A stretch of 64,000 nt of DNA from assembly GCA_016705475.1 (NCBI GenBank), contig JADIYD010000012.1, positions 118,501-182,500 of the forward strand, in the 5' to 3' direction. A program made the translations under genes and the position numbers. Shown piece after piece: positions 23,698 to 31,457 of this stretch. The notes beneath the pieces are model-generated. The model saw nothing but the letters and a program-made list of their open reading frames with translations. It searched no databases and had not been told where the DNA came from. Within the stretch, counting starts at the first letter, position 1; every line of letters starts with the position of its first letter. The stretch is from Betaproteobacteria bacterium (lineage in GTDB: Bacteria; Pseudomonadota; Gammaproteobacteria; Burkholderiales; Rhodocyclaceae).

Positions 23698-25839
23698 ATG
23701 AATAAGAACGAAGCATTTTCGCGGGTGGTGATTGATGCCATGCTTGCTGCGCAAGGATGGCAAACTACCGATCCGAACGCAGTTCGTTTCGAAGTGGTGA
23801 TGCCCGACAGCACTCGCGCGGATTATGTGCTGTGTGACCGCCATGGCCGCTCCCTGGCCGTCATCGAGGCCAAGCGTTATTCGTTCAATCCCGCCGATGC
23901 TGCCGAACAGGCCAAGGGCTACGCCAAGCAGATGGGCGTGCCTTATATCTTTCTGACCAATGGGAAGGAAGTCCTGTTCTGGGAATGGGAACGCGAGGCC
24001 TTTCCTCATGCCGTCAAAACCTTCTTCAAACAGGACGATCTTGAACGCCGCTTTGCCACACGCCAACTGCGGCGTGACCCGCTATCCGTTCCCATTGACT
24101 TGAAGATTGCCGGGCGCGACTACCAGCAGGAATGTATCCAGACCACCTGCAAGGAAATCAAGCAGGGGCGGCGCAAACTGTTACTGGAAATGGCGACCGG
24201 CACGGGCAAAACCCGCACCGCTGCCGCCCTCATCAAGCGGCTGTTTGAGGCCAATGCCATTACCCGCGTGCTGTTCCTCGTGGATCGCATTCCGCTGGCC
24301 AAGCAGACCGAAGATGCCTTTGCCGAGCATCTGCCCGATTACCCCGCCTATGTTTTGCGCGCCGGTCGCCGCTTTCAGGATGAAAAGCGGATCACCATCA
24401 CCACGCTGCAAAGCATGATCAACATTTACAGCGAATACTCGTCCGGCTACTTTGACCTGATCATTTCCGACGAATGCCACCGCAGCATTTACGGCCAGTG
24501 GAGTGGCGTGCTGAAATACTTTGACGGCATCCAGATCGGCCTGACCGCCACGCCCTGCGTTGCCAATCTGGAAGGGATCAACGCAGATGACGAGGACAAG
24601 CTGTTCGTTCGCGACACCCTGCGCTTCTTCGAGGTTGATGCGCCCACCTTCTCCTACAAGTTGAAGGATGCCATCCGCGATGGCGTGCTGGCTCCGTATC
24701 AAATCTATCAGGCCAAGACGGTAAAGACTGCCGCCGAAGGTGGTTTTGAGGTCAAGCGGAGCGAACTGGACTGGTCGGCCATGGATGCCGACACCCGTGC
24801 CGAGTTCGAACTGCTGTTTGCCGACGCTGACCCTATCGTGATCGACCCGTCAGCGCTGGAACGCCGTTTCACGATCCCTGAACGTAATCGGGCCATCGTC
24901 CGTGAGTTCCGGCAGGTGCTGGAAAAAGGCTTTACCGACCACAAGGGCATCGTGCGCATGCCGCTGATCGGCAAAACCATCGTGTTCGCCGTCAATAAGA
25001 AGCACGCGGAAACGCTGGCGCAACTCTTCGACAACGAGTTTGCCGACAAGAAACCCTCCGCCGAAGTGAAGTTTGCCGATTACGTCGTTTCCGGCGCCGG
25101 GCCTGACGACACCATGGATGCCATGGCAAAAATCCGCCGTTTCAAGAAAGAACCGTTCCCGCAAATCCTCGTTTCCGTGAATATGCTCGACACAGGGTTT
25201 GACTGCCCCGAGGTGTGCAATCTGATATTCGCCCGCTTCACCCGTTCCGCCATCCTCTATCAGCAGATGCGGGGCCGGGGCACGCGCAAGACCAACAAGA
25301 AACCGATCTTCACCATGTTCGATTTTGTCGGCGTGTGCGACTACCACGGCGATGAGGATGCCATCGGTGACGGCGGCATTCTGGTTGCCAAGGAGCCATC
25401 GAAGAAAAAATACGAACCCAAGCGGCTGCTGTCGCTGGATATTGACGATCACATTGACCCAACCACACGCGAATGGATCACGGTCGATGAAGACGGCAAC
25501 ATGCTGTTCCCCGAAGCCTCTGAGCAGAAAGCCGCTGAACTTGGCACCAAGTTCGAGGCATGGCTGCTGACGCAGACTGGACTCGACGCGGAGCAGGAAC
25601 GCTGGTTGCGGATACTTGGCAGCCAGATTCGAGCCAATGCTGACACCCTTGATGAAGTGATCCCCGAACACTTTGCCTATTTCCACACCTTCTCGCAGAT
25701 GGGCGGTTTGCGCGAGGCCCAGCGGGTTTTTGGCGATGCTGCCGCCCTGCAAGCCCGACTCGACACCCTCAACGTCGCCTTATTCAACGAAAATAGCGAC
25801 GGCGGGCAGGCAGAAAGCCAGCGCCCGGCAGCCCACTAA
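23698..25839 (+). CDS. hsdR: Type I restriction enzyme, motor/endonuclease subunit
   Basis: A 713-residue HsdR. The N-terminal nuclease has ADYVLCDRHGRSLAVIEAKR (D and ExK residues) near residue 42. The SF2 helicase domain has MATGTGKTRTAAALIK (Walker A) near 165, a DEC-H box (SDECHRSIYG) near 260 and LDTGFDCPEV and QMRGRGTRK (motifs V-VI). HsdR cuts unmodified DNA after translocation, as part of an R2M2S complex. It is shorter than EcoKI HsdR and of the EcoEI type. It opens an operon with hsdM 19 bases downstream. Confidence 0.93.
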   Translation: MNKNEAFSRVVIDAMLAAQGWQTTDPNAVRFEVVMPDSTRADYVLCDRHGRSLAVIEAKRYSFNPADAAEQAKGYAKQMGVPYIFLTNGKEVLFWEWEREAFPHAVKTFFKQDDLERRFATRQLRRDPLSVPIDLKIAGRDYQQECIQTTCKEIKQGRRKLLLEMATGTGKTRTAAALIKRLFEANAITRVLFLVDRIPLAKQTEDAFAEHLPDYPAYVLRAGRRFQDEKRITITTLQSMINIYSEYSSGYFDLIISDECHRSIYGQWSGVLKYFDGIQIGLTATPCVANLEGINADDEDKLFVRDTLRFFEVDAPTFSYKLKDAIRDGVLAPYQIYQAKTVKTAAEGGFEVKRSELDWSAMDADTRAEFELLFADADPIVIDPSALERRFTIPERNRAIVREFRQVLEKGFTDHKGIVRMPLIGKTIVFAVNKKHAETLAQLFDNEFADKKPSAEVKFADYVVSGAGPDDTMDAMAKIRRFKKEPFPQILVSVNMLDTGFDCPEVCNLIFARFTRSAILYQQMRGRGTRKTNKKPIFTMFDFVGVCDYHGDEDAIGDGGILVAKEPSKKKYEPKRLLSLDIDDHIDPTTREWITVDEDGNMLFPEASEQKAAELGTKFEAWLLTQTGLDAEQERWLRILGSQIRANADTLDEVIPEHFAYFHTFSQMGGLREAQRVFGDAAALQARLDTLNVALFNENSDGGQAESQRPAAH

Positions 25840-25857
25840 CAACAAGAAAGCAAGCCA

Positions 25858-27477
25858 ATGCCCTTAACGCCCGACATGCGGCGGTCGATTGACCAGATTC
25901 GTGATTACCTCTTTGGCGGCGGCTACCCTGACCCCGTCAGTAACGCCGAGCAGCTTTCCTTCCTGTTCTTCTTCTACCTTGTCGAAGGCATTGATGCTGA
26001 AAACAAGATGAAGGCCAAGGTTCTGAAAACACCTTACGAGAGCCTGTTTGCAGGTGACTGGCAGATCAAGAATCCGCTGAACGCAGAGAATGGCCAGACT
26101 ACCATCCCGCGTGACCGCTTCCGCTGGTCTGTCTGGGCCAAAGGGCTATCCGGGGAAGCACTGGTTCGCTTCCTGCGCGACGAGGTGTTTGCCTTCTTTG
26201 CCGAGATGGGCGAGAACGCCGCACATAACTTCATGGACGGCGCGCGACTCGCCATCATCGACCCGACGGTGCTCACTCAGGTGGTCAATCTGGTGGATGG
26301 CCTGCGGCTGGATGCCGCAGATTCCGATACCAAGGGTGATCTGTTCGAACACGTCCTGCGGCAGATTCGGCAGGCTGGCGAGTTGGGCCAGTTCCGCACG
26401 CCCCGGCATGTGATTCGCACCATTGTCGAAATCATCGACCCCAAGGTGGGCGAAACTATCTATGACCCGGCCGCAGGCACAGCGGGCTTCCTGGTCGCAG
26501 CCTACAACCATATCCGTCTCGCTAACTCGTCATCGAGCGCCATTCAGGAAGTGGAACTGGACGGCAAGACGCACAAGCGAGGCTTGGGCGACCGACTATC
26601 AGCAGCCCAGACATCGGCACTGCAATCGGCCACCTTCTACGGCAACGACGTTGATCCGAAGATGGTTCGGCTGGCCACCATGAATCTGACCCTGCGCGGG
26701 CTGGCCAATGTCCGCGTGCTGCTGCGCAATGTGCTGACTAGCAACCTCGACAACGAGAAGAAGGAACAACTTGGCCTGCCGCAAGAGGGTTACCACGTTG
26801 TGCTGGCCAATCCGCCGTTTGCCGGGCGGGTGGATAAGGATCGGGTAGTCGAGGAAGTAAAGGTTGGCACCAGCACGGCCACAGAACTACTGTTCCTCAA
26901 ATACATGATGGACAACCTGCGCCCCGGTGGCCGCTGCGGCGTGATTGTGCCGGAGGGCGTTCTGTTCGGTTCAACCGGAGCCCACAAGGAACTGCGGCGG
27001 CAACTGATCGAGAACAACCGCGTAGAGGCGGTGCTGTCGCTGCCCAGTGGTGTGTTCCAGCCCTATTCGGGCGTGAAGACTTCGGTGCTTTTCTTCCGCA
27101 AAGGTGGCACGACCGAGAATGTCCTGTTCCTGCACGCCGATAACGACGGCTACAAGCTGGATGCCAACCACGACAACCCGATTGAAACCGATGACCTGCC
27201 AGGCCTTGCTGCGGCCTACCGCGAAAAAGAGGCAAATCTAGCTACCTGGCAGGTTCGCGATCCCGATGCTGAATGGACGGCGCAATGGTGGTTTGCCGAT
27301 GCGGCAACCGTCAGAACCAACGATTTCAATCTGTCAGCCGGGCGCTACCGGCCGATGAGCCAGTCGGCGGTGGAGCACCGTGACCCACGGGTTTTGTTGG
27401 ATGAACTGGCGGCGATTGAGGCGGAAATCGTTGAGGAAGTGGAAGCGTTGAAGGCGGCGCTGGCGGAGCAAGCTTAA
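25858..27477 (+). CDS. hsdM: Type I restriction-modification DNA methyltransferase subunit
   Basis: A 539-residue adenine-N6 methyltransferase. The N-terminal HsdM helical domain is followed by the N6_Mtase domain with RTPRHVIRTIVEII, YDPAAGTAGFLVAA (SAM site) and the catalytic VVLANPPFAG near residue 320. HsdM methylates the host site and is required for cleavage. The stop TAA shares its last base with the hsdS start (TAATG), giving translational coupling. Confidence 0.95.
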   Translation: MPLTPDMRRSIDQIRDYLFGGGYPDPVSNAEQLSFLFFFYLVEGIDAENKMKAKVLKTPYESLFAGDWQIKNPLNAENGQTTIPRDRFRWSVWAKGLSGEALVRFLRDEVFAFFAEMGENAAHNFMDGARLAIIDPTVLTQVVNLVDGLRLDAADSDTKGDLFEHVLRQIRQAGELGQFRTPRHVIRTIVEIIDPKVGETIYDPAAGTAGFLVAAYNHIRLANSSSSAIQEVELDGKTHKRGLGDRLSAAQTSALQSATFYGNDVDPKMVRLATMNLTLRGLANVRVLLRNVLTSNLDNEKKEQLGLPQEGYHVVLANPPFAGRVDKDRVVEEVKVGTSTATELLFLKYMMDNLRPGGRCGVIVPEGVLFGSTGAHKELRRQLIENNRVEAVLSLPSGVFQPYSGVKTSVLFFRKGGTTENVLFLHADNDGYKLDANHDNPIETDDLPGLAAAYREKEANLATWQVRDPDAEWTAQWWFADAATVRTNDFNLSAGRYRPMSQSAVEHRDPRVLLDELAAIEAEIVEEVEALKAALAEQA

Positions 27478-28610
27478 TGAAGCAAGGTTGGATAACCAAA
27501 ACTCTCGGAGAGACTTGCGAAATCTACCAGCCCAAAACGATTACGGGAAAGGACTTGATTGAGAACGGTCCATATCCTGTCTTCGGTGCCAACGGGATCA
27601 TTGGTCGCTACGACAAATACAACCATGAAGAGCCTCAACTGCTGATCACTTGTCGAGGCGCGACATGCGGCACCGTCAATGTTTCTGAGCCGTATTCGTG
27701 GATCACCGGAAATGCTATGGTTGTTCGACCCAAAGATGGTTCGATTGACTTGAAGTTTCTCGAATATGTTTTTCGCGGTGGGATGGAAATACACAAGGCA
27801 ATCACGGGGGCTGCACAACCTCAGATTACGCGCGCGAATCTGTCGCCCCTGACTATCTCATATCCGACATCACTCCCCGAGCAACGCCGCATCGTTGATC
27901 TGCTTTCCCGTGCCGAGGGCATCGTTCGCCTGCGGCGGGAGGCCGAGAAGAAAGCCGCTGAACTCATCCCGGCGCTGTTTTTGGATATGTTTGGTGACCC
28001 GGGGAGGAATCCGAAGGGGTGGCCTTCGAAACCACTGGATGCGGTTTTGGCAGAAACCAAGTTGGGATTGGTGCGAGGCGCAAAAGAGACTGCTGACGAT
28101 AAACCTTTTCCATACTTGCGAATGGATGCCGTAGGTGGAGGATATGTTCGCACCACTGGATTGAAACGCGTAGATGCCACGAGCACTGAAATAGCCGATT
28201 ATTCACTGCGGTATGGCGACTTTCTTTTCAATACGCGAAACTCAAAGGAACTTGTCGGTAAAACAGGTATGTTTATTGGAGCAAGTGAGCCTGTTGTTCT
28301 TTTCAACAACAACTTAATGCGCATGAGGTTTGATCAGCAGATACTCGTGCCAGAGTATGTCAATGCGCTCTTTCAAACCAAGCACATGCAAAATCAACTG
28401 GATTCAATCAAACGCGGAACCACCTCCGTTTTTGCGATTTACTACAAAGACCTTCGACACCTTCAACTAACCACTCCGTCACTTGATATGCAAGCCGATT
28501 TTGCACGCCACGTTTCGCTAGTCCAGTCTATTCAAGGCCAGAATGCTATGGCGACATTAAAAGCAAAAGCCACATTTGATGCTTTGCTGGCACAGGCTTT
28601 TACTGCATAA
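27477..28610 (+). CDS. hsdS: Type I restriction-modification specificity subunit
   Basis: A 377-residue HsdS with two target recognition domains (about residues 1-150 and 190-350) separated and followed by conserved helical spacers: LPEQRRIVDLLSRAEGIVRL ends the first half. The AT content is visibly higher than in hsdM, common for fast-evolving specificity genes. The recognition sequence cannot be read from the protein. The next gene begins only 6 bases after its stop, so the operon continues. Confidence 0.93.
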   Translation: MKQGWITKTLGETCEIYQPKTITGKDLIENGPYPVFGANGIIGRYDKYNHEEPQLLITCRGATCGTVNVSEPYSWITGNAMVVRPKDGSIDLKFLEYVFRGGMEIHKAITGAAQPQITRANLSPLTISYPTSLPEQRRIVDLLSRAEGIVRLRREAEKKAAELIPALFLDMFGDPGRNPKGWPSKPLDAVLAETKLGLVRGAKETADDKPFPYLRMDAVGGGYVRTTGLKRVDATSTEIADYSLRYGDFLFNTRNSKELVGKTGMFIGASEPVVLFNNNLMRMRFDQQILVPEYVNALFQTKHMQNQLDSIKRGTTSVFAIYYKDLRHLQLTTPSLDMQADFARHVSLVQSIQGQNAMATLKAKATFDALLAQAFTA

Positions 28611-28616
28611 GCCGCC

Positions 28617-29555
28617 GTGACCAGCAATATTTTCCCTGTATTTTCCATTTCCAACGATCAGATCGTTGGCGACGAACAACTGGGCAGCAAAGAAAAGTTC
28701 TGGTTCAGGCAAAGCGGAAGCCTTTGGCTGTTCAAGGAAGTCCGCGTAATCGAAAAGTCTGGTGTGATTGTGCCAACTGGCGAAGATTGGGCAGAAAAGG
28801 TGGCGGCAGAAATCGCCCACTTGATGAACATCCCGGCGGCAACTGTTGAACTGGCAGAGTTTGAAGGGCGTTGGGGTTGTGCCTCCCTCAACTTCACTTC
28901 GCCGGCACAGCAGTTGATGCACGGGAATGAGGTTATGGCGGGTTATCTGAAAGGCTATGACCCTGAAATGCGTTTTCAGCAGTCCAGCCATACCGTCGAA
29001 AACATCATCAAGGCAATCAGGGCCATGTTTCCCAAGGCCAATGAACATCGCACCGTGCTGCGGCAGTTGGCCAGTTATCTGGTGCTGGACGCGCTGATTG
29101 GCAATACGGATCGCCATCACGAAAACTGGGGCTTGCTTTGGCAGGTGCTGGTAAATATCGACGAAGTTAGCGAAGCCGCCCGCCTTGAAAAGCAATACGA
29201 CATCGCACCCAGTTTTGACCATGCCTCATCGCTTGGCAGGGAACTGCTTGACGAAAAACGGGCCGATATTCTGCGACGTGGTGCGGTTGAGGTTTATGTT
29301 CGGAAGGGCAAAGGCGGCATTTTCTTCCCAGACGGAAAGCGGGGGGCAAATCCCCTTGAACTGGTAGAATCGACGGCTAATGATCACCCGGATTATTTTC
29401 AGCCAACTTTGGCTGCATTGCGCGGCGTTCCGCTTGCAAAACTAACCGATATTTTGGACCGTGTGCCGCATGACAGGATCAGCAATGATGCCTGTGCCTT
29501 TGCCAAGGAAATGCTGCGGGTGGCTTACGAAAGTTTGAGGAGGATTGGTTCATGA
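28617..29555 (+). CDS. HipA-like Ser/Thr kinase-fold protein in the restriction operon
   Basis: A 312-residue protein starting at GTG 28617. The kinase hallmarks of the HipA family are visible: WLFKEVR with a likely ATP-binding Lys40, the catalytic loop LIGNTDRHHENWG at about residues 160-172 (NxDxH type), and a metal-binding SFDHASSLG with Asp201. It lacks a separate HipA N-terminal subdomain and has no HipB-like antitoxin next to it. Six bases separate it from hsdS and it overlaps the HIRAN gene by ATGA. HipA phosphorylates GltX in E. coli; the target here is unknown. A role in controlling or complementing restriction is inference. Confidence 0.8.
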   Translation: MTSNIFPVFSISNDQIVGDEQLGSKEKFWFRQSGSLWLFKEVRVIEKSGVIVPTGEDWAEKVAAEIAHLMNIPAATVELAEFEGRWGCASLNFTSPAQQLMHGNEVMAGYLKGYDPEMRFQQSSHTVENIIKAIRAMFPKANEHRTVLRQLASYLVLDALIGNTDRHHENWGLLWQVLVNIDEVSEAARLEKQYDIAPSFDHASSLGRELLDEKRADILRRGAVEVYVRKGKGGIFFPDGKRGANPLELVESTANDHPDYFQPTLAALRGVPLAKLTDILDRVPHDRISNDACAFAKEMLRVAYESLRRIGS

Positions 29556-30292
29556 GAACCTTGTTTTTGGCTTGGCAGGCACCCACTGATAGAGCGTGGT
29601 TTCCTGTTGGTCGCCTAGATGCGGACACCGAGCACTCCCTATACCGATTTTGCTATACGCAGGGCGTCATTGGCGCCAAGAAAGTTGGCTTTCACCCCAT
29701 CGCATCGTTTCCAACACTTGGGGAGTCCTATCAGTCCTCCGAGTTGTTCCCGATGTTCAAAAATCGGGTTTTGGGCAGTCAGCGCCGCGATTTTGCCAAC
29801 TACTTGGCTTCTTTGGGTCTGGAAACGCCTGACCCCATCGAGATTTTGGCTGTCTCCGGCGGCGAACGGCAAACAGATAGTTTTGAGGTGTTCCCCAAAA
29901 TCGAGAAGGAAGCAGATGGCTCCTTCCGTTGCCGATTCTTTCTGCATGGCCTGCGGCATATGAGTGAAGCAGCACAGGCAAGGGCGCAGCATCTCGTTCC
30001 GGGCGAACTGCTTGGCGTCTCCTTGGAGTTGAACAACCCAAAATATGGTTTGGCGATTCAACTCACCAGCCACCAAGATTACGAGTTCATCGGCTGGACG
30101 CCCCGGTATATCGTCCCTGATATTCTGAAATCCATCACCAAAGCCCACGACATTAGCGCCACGATCATCAAGGTAAATACCGATGGCGTGCCGCTAAATC
30201 GTCGCGTGCTGGTTGAGATGAAGGGTGTTTTGCCAGCGGATTACGAACCGATGGCCGACGACATTTTTCTGCCTTTCGCCAATCTGGGTTAA
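29552..30292 (+). CDS. HIRAN-domain protein
   Basis: A 246-residue protein. The C-terminal ~100 residues match a HIRAN domain: VPGELLGVSLELNNPKYGLA, then FIGWTPRYIVPDI and VNTDGVPLNRRVLVEMKG. HIRAN domains (as in human HLTF and yeast Rad5) bind DNA ends, notably 3' ends of single strands. The first 140 residues have no family I can name and could be an effector or a partner-binding part. The ATG overlaps the kinase stop (ATGA), and the stop overlaps the next start (TAATG), so the three genes are translated together. Confidence 0.75.
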   Translation: MRTLFLAWQAPTDRAWFPVGRLDADTEHSLYRFCYTQGVIGAKKVGFHPIASFPTLGESYQSSELFPMFKNRVLGSQRRDFANYLASLGLETPDPIEILAVSGGERQTDSFEVFPKIEKEADGSFRCRFFLHGLRHMSEAAQARAQHLVPGELLGVSLELNNPKYGLAIQLTSHQDYEFIGWTPRYIVPDILKSITKAHDISATIIKVNTDGVPLNRRVLVEMKGVLPADYEPMADDIFLPFANLG

Positions 30293-31041
30293 TGCCAGCA
30301 AAGAATGACGCACTGGCTGTATTGGCCGAGCATTGCAGTCCCATGTCTGCTTTTCCTGCTTCACAGGCCGCATCACTGTTGGGGATTCACCTGAACGTGA
30401 TGCAGAGCAGCAACCCCGGTGACCCGGGATTTGTTCCCTACGTTCCAGATCAGACCAATCGGGTGAATCGAACCTTCCTTTTAGGCGACATCCTCACGGC
30501 GGCAGACATGGCAGATGCCGTTTCTGCTGACGGTGGCACCATCAAGCGGGAAGACGCCCAAGACCTTCTGGAAAATCGGATTGGTCCGCCACCGCCTGAC
30601 TGGTTTGAACCGATCAGTTATGACCGGAAAGAGGAAACTTGGGAAACCAAGGCCTTGCGCAATCATGGTCACGCTGACGCCAAAACAGAATCGGCCAGAC
30701 GAGGACGCGGGCGCCCACGAAAAGCCGAGCAGGCGGAAGCACTGCTTCCCGGTGGTCGCATCGCTCGTCCCCGGCGCTTTCTCTCAACATCGGATTTTCT
30801 GCGCAAGGCAGGTCTTGATGATGAATGGCTGTTTGCCAAACCCGCAGGCCAGCGGCCTTATGACTTTCTTGATTCGGCGTTGGCAGGGGATCAGGCACCT
30901 TGGCAGATCATGACGCTGGACGAGTATCTGGATGCCGTTCGTGCTGGAACGAGTGCTGATTTGGGCAGAAGCCACGGGCTATCCGAAGCGGAAGCGCTTG
31001 CGCGAGCAATCGACGAATCTGACGTGCCGGAAGCTTCCTAG
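30292..31041 (+). CDS. AT-hook-containing protein of unknown function
   Basis: A 249-residue protein whose start overlaps the HIRAN stop by one base. Residues 136-144 read RRGRGRPRK, an AT-hook that binds the minor groove of AT-rich DNA. The rest is acidic and helical with no domain I recognise. It is the last gene of the hsdRMS-kinase-HIRAN operon, followed by a strong terminator at 31075. It may guide or regulate the two preceding proteins; no enzymatic motif is seen. Confidence 0.65.
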   Translation: MPAKNDALAVLAEHCSPMSAFPASQAASLLGIHLNVMQSSNPGDPGFVPYVPDQTNRVNRTFLLGDILTAADMADAVSADGGTIKREDAQDLLENRIGPPPPDWFEPISYDRKEETWETKALRNHGHADAKTESARRGRGRPRKAEQAEALLPGGRIARPRRFLSTSDFLRKAGLDDEWLFAKPAGQRPYDFLDSALAGDQAPWQIMTLDEYLDAVRAGTSADLGRSHGLSEAEALARAIDESDVPEAS

Positions 31042-31074
31042 CGGAATATTTGGTTTTTGTCGATTTATTTATTG

Positions 31075-31108
31075 ATGGCGGAACGCAAGTTTCCGCCATT
31101 TTTATTTT
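31075..31108 (+). terminator. Terminator of the restriction/kinase/HIRAN operon
   Basis: ATGGCGGAA (31075-31083) pairs perfectly with TTCCGCCAT (31091-31099) followed by TTTTTATTTT. This closes a single transcription unit starting at hsdR. Confidence 0.9.
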
Positions 31109-31328
31109 ATGCCTATGATTTTGTTGGCAAATAAAAAGAGATTCTTTTTGACGAAAAAAGTGCAGCATCCATAAATCGTCATTTCCCCCCTGTTTTTTTA
31201 GCATCGCCTCTGCAATCGGCAGCGTGGGATGCAGAAGCGGCCGGTTGTGGTTGGCGGGAAGGTTCATTTTTCCGTTGATCGTAGCAACGTAGGCAAGGCC
31301 GCAAGACCGAACCTGCCGCGAAGGAAAG

Positions 31329-31455
31329 CGCCCGGGCAACCGGGCGATGACGTTCTCCCCGCGAATCGTTCAGGAAACCGAATCCACATAGGTTCCTGAA
31401 ACCACCAACCCGAGGGGCTTCCTTGGGCGTGGCGTCTTCTACCCAGGAGACGCCA
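31329..31455 (+). promoter_or_regulatory. Structured leader with three hairpins before the methyltransferase fusion
   Basis: Three inverted repeats follow one another: CGCCCGG/CCGGGCG with a GCAA loop (31329-31346); TTCAGGAA-ACC against GGT-TCCTGAA (31369-31400, one bulge); and TGGCGTCT/AGACGCCA (31430-31437 and 31448-31455). The last one holds the AGGAG ribosome binding site (31445-31449) in its loop and stem and ends 2 bases before the ATG. It may control translation, or act as a folded single-strand promoter during transfer. The gene-free stretch 31109-31328 shows nothing else. Confidence 0.6.
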
Positions 31456-31457
31456 TC

